From contig JAJDAF010000049.1 of assembly GCA_029261995.1 (NCBI GenBank), forward strand, positions 62,001 through 126,000: DNA of 64,000 bases, written 5' to 3'. Every line of letters starts with the position of its first letter. The first letter of the stretch is position 1. The position numbers and the translations under genes were made by a program. This DNA is from Candidatus Zhuqueibacterota bacterium. GTDB lineage: Bacteria; Zhuqueibacterota; Zhuqueibacteria; Oceanimicrobiales; Oceanimicrobiaceae. Below, piece after piece: positions 9,183 through 18,171 of this stretch. The notes under the pieces are model-generated. The model worked only from the letters and a program-made list of their open reading frames with translations. It ran no database searches and was not told where the DNA came from.

Positions 9183-9970
9183 CGCTTCCGCGAAAAAAAT
9201 CCACCAATAATCGCTGGTAGCGAATCGACTTCCGAAGGATACTTTTCTATCCAGGTTGAGCCGCCATCGAAACTCCGCCAGAAAAAATTGTACTTCGTCG
9301 GGAGCTGTGGACCGGAGAGCCCTAGTAGCAGGGAGCCATCCTTCAACTCAAGGATATTACGAGTCGTGATAATGTGCATCCCAGGCAGAGAGTCGGGAAT
9401 TACTTCTGTGACCTCCCAACTGTGGCCGTTGTCCGTGGACCTCCACACAAAGCTGCGGATGAGCTTCGTCGAGTTTCGAATGTCGGCGGGCAAGATGACA
9501 CCGGTCATCAACAGCGTGCCATCGCTCAGGAGCGTGAGATAGGGTTCCCGACCACTGAAGCCGGCCTGGGTGGCGCCACCGATCCATGTCTGGCCGCCAT
9601 CTGCAGACCTAAAGAGAATGATGTCTTCCTGGTACGATGTGTCGCTTGCCTCAATCCAGCTAAAAGCTGACATCAGCAGTTCGCCATTCGTGAGCTGCAC
9701 GGCTGAAGGCTTGTAATCCCAAGGAATGCCCGCAGGTGTGCGGACCGCTGGCAGACTGCTAACATTCAGAAGTTGAGGATTCTGTACTCGGATTGAGTCA
9801 TCGTAGCTGTCAAGCGTGGGTGACTGGGACCGGTTCAACGGAGCACGCGCCGTGACATCAAAGCGCGATCTGCTCGCCTGATCAATGTCGAACGAGGGTG
9901 ATTTCTGTTGCGAAACGAGTTGTCCGGCAGAAATAATTAGGAACGAAAACGCATAGATCAGATGTTTCAT
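9011..9970 (-). CDS. sialidase-like (BNR/Asp-box) secreted protein, N-terminal part, frameshifted
   Basis: Begins with a signal peptide (MKHLIYAFSFLIISAGQLVSQQ) and continues as a six-bladed-propeller-type protein with Asp-boxes SADGGQTWIGG, STDNGHSWEV and SFDGGSTWIEK, the pattern of BNR/exo-sialidase folds. Meaningful sequence ends near 9193, in a run of seven A on the plus strand; beyond it this frame is out of register (the SRKRCSGRLRATG tail) while the frame of 8385-9182 continues the fold. The ATG at 9970 overlaps the upstream transferase stop as ATGA. If restored, the gene spans 8385-9970 (about 528 residues). A hydrolase for the locus' own sugar or a surface glycan-binding protein is plausible. 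Confidence 0.8.
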   Translation of the reverse strand: MKHLIYAFSFLIISAGQLVSQQKSPSFDIDQASRSRFDVTARAPLNRSQSPTLDSYDDSIRVQNPQLLNVSSLPAVRTPAGIPWDYKPSAVQLTNGELLMSAFSWIEASDTSYQEDIILFRSADGGQTWIGGATQAGFSGREPYLTLLSDGTLLMTGVILPADIRNSTKLIRSFVWRSTDNGHSWEVTEVIPDSLPGMHIITTRNILELKDGSLLLGLSGPQLPTKYNFFWRSFDGGSTWIEKYPSEVDSLPAIIGGFFSRKRCSGRLRATGCLRLPESITRQCRFRATHSPGPTTTSSTDWWSSTRMTWDKAGVRGRN

Positions 9971-11736
9971 AGCACACCCTCAAACTTAGCAACATTTTCA
10001 TACGGTTGTGAAAAAAAGGTAGTCTCCAGCTTCAAAAATGCTCGCACACCCTGCTCAGTCACCGGCTCAAAGTACCCAGCGCGAATTTGCCCGCCTAATT
10101 CCCGATAGCGTTCTCGCGTACCTTCGCCAACAGACAGATAATGTTGAATGGCGTTGCCCAGTTCCTCTTCCGAACAACACATTCGCCAGAACTCGGGCGT
10201 CACGGTCTTCGGAATTGGATTTCGCAACACATTGACCTGAGTTCCAACCACGATGACCGGAATACCACGCGCCAGAGTTTCGAGGCAGGTTCCCGAAGAG
10301 TTACTGACCACTAGATTCACTCTCGCCAGGCAGCTATCGAAGGTGTCACCAACCGTTTTGAACTGAGCTGGCCAATTGGCGCCAAACCGGTTCTTCAGAA
10401 TTCCAAAATCCAGCGAAGGATGCGGCTTGATGTGGAAGGTCACATTCTCGAACCCGCCTGACCTGAGTGCTCCGCAGACCAAATCGACGATCTCATAGCT
10501 TTCGGCAATCGTGATTGGCAATGCCACCAGGACGGCTTTTTGCCCTGAGTCCGCCTGGCGTTCTAATTGTCTCCAGACGTCCTGCGATCGAAATGCAGGG
10601 GCAAGGGTCACGCGCTGGTCGGGGTTGAACGTGCGTGGCTGCCCGACAAACCGGGCGCCGGCAACCGCGATTTCATCCGGCGCCAAGCCTAGCCGGGATT
10701 CATACTCAGTCGGCATGATGTAGTGAATGACATCAGTCGAAAGCGTGAATCCCTGGTAGCCGATGCACGGTGTCCGCGGGTAGAAATCCCGGAGTCCTTT
10801 GTTGAAACCGCGGTCGAGCACCTGATTTTCGAACCAATCGATCGCCAGTCTGATCTCGACGCCAGCCAGCTTCAGGCGACGAAAAACCCGGTAATCCAGC
10901 AACGCCAGGATGGACGATTTGTGAAAACGGTTGCGTCGAAACTCAGCCAACAGCATATCCGCCACAGGGATGCCCTGGAATCGAAAGGCGCCAAAATCAA
11001 CTCTTCTTCGTACCAGTGAGCTTGCAAGCGCAAACAGGTAGTCCGACAGTCGCAAATGGTCATGCTTGAAAATCAGATTCTCCTGCGAATTCCCGGCGAG
11101 GGATACGAAGGTAGATTTGAGGTAGCGCTCCAGCACGGTTGGCAGGAAATAGATGGAAGCCTTCTCTTCTTCCGAGAGTTGGTCGAGCATGCCGGCGTAG
11201 TAGGCCTCAACGTATTTTCCGGCAGACGTGCTGGCGGACAGGACGAACGTGTCAACCAGCGTGATAGGCTTGTTCAGCGGTACCGCTGCCCGGCGGTTAA
11301 GACTTCTGCACCTGAACATTCTGACGAGATTGCGGAGTAGCAAGCATCTTTCCCAAAGCACCGCCAGCCGCAATCTAAAGCGCTGACCCCGCGTCTCGGT
11401 CCAATTCACCGTGACCCTGGAACCCCTTGCCGAAAAATAGCGGGTCAACACCTGTGCCTGTCGGAGAGTCGGCGTCACGATTTTGTCCACTGCAGGGTCC
11501 TGCTCGACAACACGAGCCGCGAGCACCAGCAGGCAGAACTGTCGGAACAGGTCGTTCAAATAGGGGTCGCGGCTGGTGCTGCTACAAACCAACCAGGAGA
11601 TGCTGCCGTCGCTGGCACGAATGATATCGTGCAGCAAATCGTGGTAATCGCCGAGCAGAGAAACACGCAGTTCCTTCAATCCGCGAAGATGCGAATGGGA
11701 CAAGTTATTGAGATCGATGGTTGACAAGTCAGGCAC
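9967..11736 (-). CDS. putative GT-B-fold surface-carbohydrate transferase
   Basis: A 589-residue protein that I do not place in a named family. The C-terminal third looks like the nucleotide-binding half of a GT-B transferase, with alternating beta/alpha elements: VLVALPITIAESYEIV, VTFHIKPHPSLDF and LVVSNSSGTCLETLARGIPVIVVG (about residues 505-530). This layout recalls polysialyltransferase-like, CDP-glycerol-transferase-like or LIC12162-like proteins. There is no signal peptide or membrane helix. The start appears to be GTG at 11736 with a weak ribosome site. With the LIC12162-family gene at 22883-24697 it is one of only two likely glycan transferases in the locus. Confidence 0.7.
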   Translation of the reverse strand: MPDLSTIDLNNLSHSHLRGLKELRVSLLGDYHDLLHDIIRASDGSISWLVCSSTSRDPYLNDLFRQFCLLVLAARVVEQDPAVDKIVTPTLRQAQVLTRYFSARGSRVTVNWTETRGQRFRLRLAVLWERCLLLRNLVRMFRCRSLNRRAAVPLNKPITLVDTFVLSASTSAGKYVEAYYAGMLDQLSEEEKASIYFLPTVLERYLKSTFVSLAGNSQENLIFKHDHLRLSDYLFALASSLVRRRVDFGAFRFQGIPVADMLLAEFRRNRFHKSSILALLDYRVFRRLKLAGVEIRLAIDWFENQVLDRGFNKGLRDFYPRTPCIGYQGFTLSTDVIHYIMPTEYESRLGLAPDEIAVAGARFVGQPRTFNPDQRVTLAPAFRSQDVWRQLERQADSGQKAVLVALPITIAESYEIVDLVCGALRSGGFENVTFHIKPHPSLDFGILKNRFGANWPAQFKTVGDTFDSCLARVNLVVSNSSGTCLETLARGIPVIVVGTQVNVLRNPIPKTVTPEFWRMCCSEEELGNAIQHYLSVGEGTRERYRELGGQIRAGYFEPVTEQGVRAFLKLETTFFSQPYENVAKFEGVL

Positions 11737-11790
11737 AGGATAAGGTCACAAATATGTTTGTTGAGAAGTTGCCGAAAAGGACTGCTGAGT

Positions 11791-12756
11791 TTATTTGGTA
11801 AGTGTGGCGCTTTTGGAATCGCCGTTGACGATCACGGGCTGCGCCCCGCCCTCACCGTGGTAGTTTGGCAACGCACCGGCCTTCTCAGTCGCCGTCTGCT
11901 TTTGGTAAACATCGTTCATCACTTCAAGAAGCCCATTGCCCATCTCCAGGTACTCGTTGCTCACCAACTTGTGGCCAGGTTTGGGCACGAACGAATATGG
12001 CGTATAATTGTAGTGGTCCGAGTAGTCGTCATTGAACTCAACCGTCAGACCGTTGCCGAGGATCTCCGTGATCGTCTTCAGCATGTCGCGGTAGCGCATG
12101 GGATGGTGGCCGGTCAGAATCATATGTTTGTTGCGGTAGTGCTCTGCCAGAATATCCACACTCAGGCGCGCGGCGTCTTTAACGTTGATGTATTCCCGAA
12201 TCTCGTCGCCATTGCCCATAACCTTGAGATGCCCGGTTTCCATGGCCTGCTTTATGTAGCTGTAGATGCTGTTGCGCTCGTCGGCGCGCGTGCCGTAGAG
12301 GGTGCCGTAGCGCAAAATCGTGAACTCCTGATTGTAGCGCCGGTTGTATTCTTCGATGTAAAGCTCACATGCTTGCTTGCTGCAGCGATAGAAACCTCCC
12401 TTCTGACTGTAGACGTAGATGGTGCTGGCATAAACGTAGCGGCTGACCTCGTGCTGCAAGCACGCTTCCAGGATGTTGAGATTGCCCACGATATTTAAAT
12501 TAACGGTGTCTACGGGCCGCGTCGTTGCTGAATCCATATCCGCAAGACCCGCGAAATTGTAGACATAGTCTGCGCCGCGGACGGCATCGCGAACCTGCAC
12601 GCTGTCCAAGATGTCGCCGTTGACCATCTTCTGCCCTTCGCGCAAATAAGAGGATTGGACGATATCAAAAATGCTCACCTCATGACCCTTGTCAGTGAGC
12701 GAATCCGCGACATGACTGCCGAGGAAACCCGACCCGCCAAAAACAACTGCTTTCAC
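11791..12756 (-). CDS. NAD-dependent epimerase/dehydratase (extended SDR)
   Basis: A 321-residue extended short-chain dehydrogenase of the nucleotide-sugar epimerase/dehydratase family. The NAD loop is GGSGFLGSH at the N-terminus. The catalytic region is YASTIYVYSQKGGFYRCSKQACE, with the YxxxK-like Tyr and Lys, and LRYGTLYGTRADERNS binds the sugar nucleotide. The start is GTG at 12756, chosen because GGAGG lies six bases upstream and the protein then opens MKAVVFGG; the ATG at 12795 would add 13 unrelated residues. It likely epimerises, dehydrates or reduces an NDP-sugar for the polysaccharide. Confidence 0.88.
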   Translation of the reverse strand: MKAVVFGGSGFLGSHVADSLTDKGHEVSIFDIVQSSYLREGQKMVNGDILDSVQVRDAVRGADYVYNFAGLADMDSATTRPVDTVNLNIVGNLNILEACLQHEVSRYVYASTIYVYSQKGGFYRCSKQACELYIEEYNRRYNQEFTILRYGTLYGTRADERNSIYSYIKQAMETGHLKVMGNGDEIREYINVKDAARLSVDILAEHYRNKHMILTGHHPMRYRDMLKTITEILGNGLTVEFNDDYSDHYNYTPYSFVPKPGHKLVSNEYLEMGNGLLEVMNDVYQKQTATEKAGALPNYHGEGGAQPVIVNGDSKSATLTK

Positions 12757-12826
12757 GATAAACCTCCAAACCTGTTGCTGGTAGTGTGTTTCCAAATAGA
12801 CATGTAAACCGGAAACGGTGGTCTCG

Positions 12827-13576
12827 TCATGAATACATCTCTACCATGTGAAGCGAGCACGTCGCCGCCTCGTCACAAAAAATATCTATTCGTTGGTCAA
12901 AGCCCTGTAAAATCATCTGCGCCGGGTATCTGCGCGGCAGGAAGTCGCCTTCAAGGCAGTCGGCCAACGCGCTGGCTTTATCCGCTCCGCTCACGAGGAA
13001 GCATATCTGCTTCGCCTGGCGAAGAGCATCGAAAGTCAGAGAAATTCTACCAAACGGCTCGTCCAGGTTTTTGCAATAACGCCACGGCTGGGTCGATGAT
13101 GCCAGCGCTCCGTCATCTCCCGTGAACAGGGAGGCCGTGTGCCCATCGCTGCCTATGCCAAGAACTGCCAGCTCGGGTTTCCCCCACGCGGACAACTGCG
13201 CTGCCATCTCTCCAAGTCGGTTTTGCGCGGTGTCTGACATGAGCGCCTGTGTGTCAAACGGGAAAAGCGATGGTTTTAGCGCGGCGGACACGTTGCTCAT
13301 GAATTGATCGACAAACAGTTTTTGATTAGAACGCGGGTCATCCCGGTCCACCAGCCTTTCGTCTGAGAGTAGGAACCGTGTGGCGCGCCAATCGGTCACC
13401 AGTCGGGCCACATCTTCGAAAAAACGTGCCGGCGTTCTGCCCCCCGGCACGATGTAGAAACGATTCTCCGCCTTCGCATGAATCTCCTCGAAAAATCGGG
13501 CGGCCTGCAGCGAAAGCTCCGACAGGTTGCGCGACACATGCAAGCGAATATCCCGTTTGACACGTTCTTCAATCAT
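12827..13576 (-). CDS. 6-phosphogluconolactonase / glucosamine-6-phosphate isomerase family protein
   Basis: A 249-residue protein of the sugar-phosphate isomerase fold shared by Pgl and NagB. Visible motifs are the phosphate-binding VPGGRTPARFF and the catalytic LGIGSDGHTASLF, which is closest to 6-phosphogluconolactonase. It lies 3 bases downstream of the radical SAM gene stop and is embedded in the sugar locus. Hence it may hydrolyse a lactone or isomerise a phosphosugar intermediate for the locus rather than serve the pentose phosphate pathway; no zwf or gnd is nearby. Confidence 0.8.
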   Translation of the reverse strand: MIEERVKRDIRLHVSRNLSELSLQAARFFEEIHAKAENRFYIVPGGRTPARFFEDVARLVTDWRATRFLLSDERLVDRDDPRSNQKLFVDQFMSNVSAALKPSLFPFDTQALMSDTAQNRLGEMAAQLSAWGKPELAVLGIGSDGHTASLFTGDDGALASSTQPWRYCKNLDEPFGRISLTFDALRQAKQICFLVSGADKASALADCLEGDFLPRRYPAQMILQGFDQRIDIFCDEAATCSLHMVEMYS

Positions 13577-13579
13577 GGC

Positions 13580-15130
13580 CTAAGCCACCATATTGTCCAT
13601 TGCGGCATCTTCGAAACTGCTTGAATCCGCTTCCCAGAATTCCTCAACAAATTCATCTTTCAGCAAGTTGAAGATGCGGCGCGCCTCAGGACCGTCACCT
13701 TCCGCCATTTTGATCTCAGGCCAGCGTGATTTTGGAAACCGTACGTACATGTTGAAAGTCTTCAGGATCTTGCTGATTTCTTCCTGCGGGAATTGCGGCA
13801 TCCGGAGAAGCGAGCCGTTGACAAAGATGGAGTGCACAATCTGGTCTTCTGTGGTCAGCCCTAGTTCATTGCAAGTGGTGCGCAGGGGCGTACCGGTGAA
13901 AGGTGTGAAGGCATAGGCGTTGCGATCGGCGGCCTCGATACGACGATTCACCTCGATGGTGTCAAACGCGAGTTCGCGCGTTTCGTGTGGGAACCCGACG
14001 ATGTTGTTGACGCTGAATGGGATGCCGACGTCATTTACGATCTTCAGCTTATCGACCAGAAGATCATTGGAGTAAGCGCGCTTGATCACGTCCTTGCGGA
14101 ACTTCTCGTTGCCATGCTCCAGGCCGAACGAAATCCGCGCGCAGCCGATCTCCCGCAGCCGCTTGAACCGGTCGTAGCTTACCGTCTCAATTCGGGTCTG
14201 GCACCAAAACGGCAAACCGATGTCCTCGTACATTTCGGCGAATTCTTCGAACTCGTTATGCTTCCAGGAGAAGAAGGTGTCCGCCCAGAAGTAAAGGTAT
14301 TCGGCTCCCATCTCGTCTCTGTAGAAGGTGAGTTCCCGGCGCATGTTTTCAAAGGTCTTGCGGCGCAGATAAGATTTGCCTTCTTCTTCCTGATAAAGCG
14401 TTTGTTGGGAGGGCGAATTGCAGAACGTGCATTTGTAAGGACAGCCTCGGTGTGTCTCCACAGGAAACATGCGCCAGACGCGGCCACCCATGGGCCGGTA
14501 GAACCTCGCCTCCTCGAAAATCGACATGTCGATGAGCGGATTGGCGTTCATGTCTACCATTTTGGTGGGATTGATTTTGATGACGCCATCCTTTTGCTTT
14601 ATCCACAGGTTGGCAATGTCGTCATACGGTTGGCCCGCGCTCAGCGCCTTGCACAGGGCATTCAAGGCATCCTCGCCCTCACCTTTGCAGACGATATCGA
14701 CTTCAGGGTAACTCAGGGCAAGCCGAGGCGCAAAAGTCGCGAATACGCCACCAAGAATGGTGGGCGGCCTGTCTTTGCCAAGGGTCTTGACGAGCTTGAT
14801 CCCGAGAAGGAACATGTCTTCCGTCGCTGACATGGCAATCAGGTCGGGGCTAAAGGAATCGACTTTCTCCTTGAAATCCTGGAAGACATCCGTTTTGAGC
14901 AGAGTGACTTCTCTTGGCATTTTGAAAGGCCGCGCCATGAGTTTATCGACCTTGGTCTGGTCGGAGTCGGCCTCGGCGTGGTCGTCGTCCAGCTTCTCGT
15001 AGTAAGTCGTGTCGAAAAGCTCGACTTCAAAACCGCTGTTCTTCAAGACCGAAGACAGCAAGCCGATGGCCGGCGGCAGCATGTTCATACCTCTCAGATT
15101 TGGATAGACAAGAAGAACCTTGAAGCTCAT
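13580..15130 (-). CDS. B12-binding-domain radical SAM protein
   Basis: A 516-residue protein. The N-terminal Rossmann-like cobalamin-binding domain (MSFKVLLVYPNLRG, LPPAIGLLSSVLKNSGFEV, ILGGVFATFAP) is followed by a radical SAM core whose [4Fe-4S]-binding CxxxCxxC is Cys230, Cys234, Cys237 (RGCPYKCTFCNSP). The ATG at 15130 is preferred over the longer frame because GGAGG lies six bases upstream. The family performs methylations at unactivated carbon or phosphorus, ring contractions and rearrangements. In this locus it could C-methylate or rearrange a sugar or the acyl precursor; the substrate is unknown. Confidence 0.88.
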   Translation of the reverse strand: MSFKVLLVYPNLRGMNMLPPAIGLLSSVLKNSGFEVELFDTTYYEKLDDDHAEADSDQTKVDKLMARPFKMPREVTLLKTDVFQDFKEKVDSFSPDLIAMSATEDMFLLGIKLVKTLGKDRPPTILGGVFATFAPRLALSYPEVDIVCKGEGEDALNALCKALSAGQPYDDIANLWIKQKDGVIKINPTKMVDMNANPLIDMSIFEEARFYRPMGGRVWRMFPVETHRGCPYKCTFCNSPSQQTLYQEEEGKSYLRRKTFENMRRELTFYRDEMGAEYLYFWADTFFSWKHNEFEEFAEMYEDIGLPFWCQTRIETVSYDRFKRLREIGCARISFGLEHGNEKFRKDVIKRAYSNDLLVDKLKIVNDVGIPFSVNNIVGFPHETRELAFDTIEVNRRIEAADRNAYAFTPFTGTPLRTTCNELGLTTEDQIVHSIFVNGSLLRMPQFPQEEISKILKTFNMYVRFPKSRWPEIKMAEGDGPEARRIFNLLKDEFVEEFWEADSSSFEDAAMDNMVA

Positions 15131-15310
15131 TATCAACCTCCAAAAGAATTGTCCTGTGAGCGAGTAATAAACTGATTTTGAATTCGATGTTTGTGTTGAG
15201 CTGAGATGGGCGAACGCACTAGCAGAATTCCCCAGAATTTTAGCAACCCCCATCAAGATAGTAGCTAGTGCCCCGAACTGTTGCCGCTTCGGCGAGTGCT
15301 ATCAAGGCGG

Positions 15311-16174
15311 TCAGTTCTCCCAGTCCTGATAAGAATCGGAAAAACTTGTATCCCTTTCCAAGACCGCGCCCCAGAAACCCTCGAAGTCGCTCTTTTGCCA
15401 GAATGACTGCAGGTAGCGGCTGACCGCAGGAATTTGGGTCGGGTACTGATGGTAGATCTCGCTGTGTACCACCCTCCAACCGGAGTGCAAAAACAGCAGA
15501 CTCCAGTCATCCGGGCTCAGCTCGAAGACGTGTTCTTCCTCCGCAATAATCGGCTGGAGCCTGCCTGCCCGAACATTGTGCAACCCGACCCGGCTCTTGC
15601 GAAGATAAGGGACCGTTATCACCATATGTTTGCCGGTGCCCTTTTGGGCGAGGTTGTGCAGAAAGATGGCCGGGTTGTGCAGGTGTTCGATCATCTCGAA
15701 CGATGTATAGAAATCGATCTCATCGTTGAGTTCTAGGTTTTCCGCGCGGCACAGAACCGCCTTCAAACCTCGCTCCTTGACCTTCTCCACGGCCACGGGA
15801 TCGAGATTGACGCTGATGGTATCAAGCGCCACATCGCCCTCGAATTTGTCATCGATAAGATGCTGAAGGTAAAGCATGTGTGTGCCGGCGGAATCCCCGA
15901 TGTCAACCACAGTGTATTTGTCTCGTTTGTCGAGTCTTCCCAGCAAATTCAGCATCATACGACACTGGAAAGCCTGCTGCATGCGCTTCTTAAAAGAATT
16001 AAACTCGTCGGCTACGAAACTGGTCTCCTGCTTCGAGATGTCTGGCACGATCTCCGTGAGTCTGCTGGCGAGGCTGTCCAGTTTTTGTTCCCGTGCTGCC
16101 TTCTCCACAGACCACCACCGGATCTTCTCGCCGTCAACGCCGACACTGTTGGCAACTGTTTTCAATACTTTCAT
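15311..16174 (-). CDS. SAM-dependent methyltransferase, class I
   Basis: A 287-residue methyltransferase. Motif I is VVDIGDSAGTHML (about residues 90-102), a post-I acidic position follows, and a DFYTSFEMIEHLHNPAIFL segment resembles motif IV of the UbiE/COQ5 and methyltransferase-11 type. The N-terminal 80 residues are helical and not shared with small methyltransferases. GGGAAG precedes the ATG. It is followed by an unusual 180-base gap before the B12 radical SAM start. It probably methylates a sugar hydroxyl, amine or carboxyl of the polysaccharide. Confidence 0.82.
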   Translation of the reverse strand: MKVLKTVANSVGVDGEKIRWWSVEKAAREQKLDSLASRLTEIVPDISKQETSFVADEFNSFKKRMQQAFQCRMMLNLLGRLDKRDKYTVVDIGDSAGTHMLYLQHLIDDKFEGDVALDTISVNLDPVAVEKVKERGLKAVLCRAENLELNDEIDFYTSFEMIEHLHNPAIFLHNLAQKGTGKHMVITVPYLRKSRVGLHNVRAGRLQPIIAEEEHVFELSPDDWSLLFLHSGWRVVHSEIYHQYPTQIPAVSRYLQSFWQKSDFEGFWGAVLERDTSFSDSYQDWEN

Positions 16175-16193
16175 GAGTCTTCCCTAGAAATAT

Positions 16194-16970
16194 CTATACG
16201 TGCTCAATGAATTGTTCTTCGGGCACGACCATCGCAGATTCGTCTGCAAAACCATGCTCCTGCAACCAGTGAATCGCGAGCGGCAACTGCCACTCGTAGT
16301 CAACGTCGAGGCCGCCCTCCTGGGTGATGGGATAGATCTTCTGCCCCATCCACTTCTGCGGCAGAATGCCGTACTCGAGGTTCTCCAAACAGCGGGGCCG
16401 AACGATAGACAGCGAGACATCTGCGAAATAAACGTCACCCTGTGAGTCGCGATCACAATTGACATCCATTTCCCTGGGATAATTTTCGAAGGGTACAAAC
16501 GGCTGCAGCAAGCCGCCCTGGCCGATCTTGCGGGCGCGAATGGGTGAGTACATGTTGTATCGGGAAACGGTCACCGCGGAGTCATACTCCGGATTCTCGC
16601 GCAGCACCCGGATGCCTTCATCAATTTGCGATGGCAGGACGCACGGTGCGTTGCAGAACAACAGGACAATCAATTCGACTTCGCGGCCGCTCACTTCCTG
16701 AATGTGGTGGTAGCCGTGCTTAAAGGCATCTTCGCCAAGCGCGTCTTTTGTGCAAAGATAGTCCGGCCGGTCGATCACCTGCGTACTGTTGCGGCTGGCA
16801 ACATCCTTGATTCGTGCACTGTCGGTTGAGACATAAACGTCGTCCACCTGACTCGCTCGCTGTGCGGCAAGCAGCGGGTACTCCATCAGCGCGCGACCGA
16901 GCACCGGGTAAATATTCTTGTTCGGGAAGCCCTGGCTTCCTTCTCTGCCAATGAGTAGGGCTGGAATCAT
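16194..16970 (-). CDS. neuA: acylneuraminate cytidylyltransferase family protein (NeuA-like)
   Basis: A 258-residue nucleotidyltransferase. The CTP-binding signature of the CMP-sialic acid synthetase family is seen as LLIGREGSQGFPNKNIYPVLG, a variant of the usual PARGGSKGIPRKN. YVSTDSARI and a C-terminal metal-binding LDVDYEWQLPLA follow. The ATG at 16970 is preferred; the longer frame overlaps the aminotransferase gene. It would activate a nonulosonic or similar 2-keto acid sugar as its CMP derivative. The SpsF-like gene at 30426-31247 is a second cytidylyltransferase, so two activated acidic sugars may be made. Confidence 0.85.
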   Translation of the reverse strand: MIPALLIGREGSQGFPNKNIYPVLGRALMEYPLLAAQRASQVDDVYVSTDSARIKDVASRNSTQVIDRPDYLCTKDALGEDAFKHGYHHIQEVSGREVELIVLLFCNAPCVLPSQIDEGIRVLRENPEYDSAVTVSRYNMYSPIRARKIGQGGLLQPFVPFENYPREMDVNCDRDSQGDVYFADVSLSIVRPRCLENLEYGILPQKWMGQKIYPITQEGGLDVDYEWQLPLAIHWLQEHGFADESAMVVPEEQFIEHV

Positions 16971-17013
16971 GAGTTCGACTACCTTTCGATTGACGGAAAT
17001 ATTAGTGAGTCTC

Positions 17014-18111
17014 TTACGCTGCGGACAGGACCGGCTGGCTCGAGTAGACTTCCCGGAACACATGCAGAAACTCCCGCATTTGTGCGACCGGGCCGACCGT
17101 GATACGGATGCAGTTCTCGATGACGGCCGGCAGTCCGCTTCCGCTCACTCTCACCAGGTAGCCGCGAGTTTCTAGCGCTGCGGCGAGGCCATCAAGATCG
17201 TAGCCCGGCGGGAAGCGAAGATGAACGAAGTTGGCGTGCCCTTGCAGCGTTTCGATGCCCAGCTCTTCCATGTCACGTGCGATGAGTTGCTTGCTCTGTT
17301 TCACGCTGTCAACGTAGTCTTGAATGACGGCGTAGTTGTCGAACAGATATTCGCCAAACTTCAACGCGAACAGGTTGATGTCGGAGTGGGTCTTCACTTT
17401 GAATAGAAAATCGATGTTGTGCGGATTTGAGCAGATGAATCCCAGCCGCACCGAGGCCAAACCCGCCCCCTTTGAGAAAGTCTGGGTCACCACCAAATTT
17501 GGATACTGATTCACCAGTCTGATCGTGGACTCTTGCTCCGAAAAAGGCTGGTAGGCTTCGTCGAAGACAACCAGCGTATCGGTTCGCAGCGCTTTGTCGA
17601 GCAAACTCCGTATTTGTTGCTGGGAGAGAATAGTGCCGGTCGGCTGGTTCGGGTTCGCCACAAACACCACGCGGGTCCGGTCAGAAACGGTGTGCATCAG
17701 CTTGGCGAAGTCAACTTCAAGATCCGCTGAGAAACCAACTTTGATTTTGCGGGCATCGAACATGTTGGCATAAACCTCCACCATCGCGTAAGTCGGATCG
17801 AGGAACACAACTTGCTCGCCTGGCGAAACATAGGTTTCATAAACGATTTTGATAGCAGCATCCGAGCCTGGCGTGAGCAAAAATTGGCTCGCATCAAGCC
17901 CCCAGAACGCCGCCAGCTTTCGGTAGAGTGGTCGCTGGTCAGGATACATCGTGATGCTCTCGCGGCTCACTTGCGCGAGCATGCCGCGAAACGCCTCTTG
18001 AGGAAAAGGCGTCGTGCGTTCATTCTTGTCAAGACGGACGAACTGCACCCGATCACTGCCGAAATCACGGTGACGATAGAGGTTCTTGACGGTTGGTTTG
18101 GGTTCAATCAT
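17014..18111 (-). CDS. PLP-dependent aminotransferase, histidinol-phosphate aminotransferase-like
   Basis: A 365-residue fold-type I aminotransferase of the HisC/CobD class. It shows LDKNERTTPFP near the N-terminus, TPGSDAAI for the cofactor phosphate, NPNQPTG, VVFDEAYQPF with the PLP-binding Asp, and the Schiff-base lysine in TQTFSKGAGLASVRLGF. No histidine genes are nearby. In this context it may make an amino-alcohol phosphate or an amino acid that is attached to the glycan or loaded on the ACP. HisC itself is the alternative reading. Confidence 0.85.
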   Translation of the reverse strand: MIEPKPTVKNLYRHRDFGSDRVQFVRLDKNERTTPFPQEAFRGMLAQVSRESITMYPDQRPLYRKLAAFWGLDASQFLLTPGSDAAIKIVYETYVSPGEQVVFLDPTYAMVEVYANMFDARKIKVGFSADLEVDFAKLMHTVSDRTRVVFVANPNQPTGTILSQQQIRSLLDKALRTDTLVVFDEAYQPFSEQESTIRLVNQYPNLVVTQTFSKGAGLASVRLGFICSNPHNIDFLFKVKTHSDINLFALKFGEYLFDNYAVIQDYVDSVKQSKQLIARDMEELGIETLQGHANFVHLRFPPGYDLDGLAAALETRGYLVRVSGSGLPAVIENCIRITVGPVAQMREFLHVFREVYSSQPVLSAA

Positions 18112-18171
18112 GATGACTTCCCTGAGTCCTTGTGTACCACGGATATATAGCTCCTCTTGTCGCGCACGAGA

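Noticed and set aside
13985-14830. a 281-codon plus-strand open frame
   Set aside because: It is the antisense of the B12 radical SAM gene, whose motifs are unambiguous.
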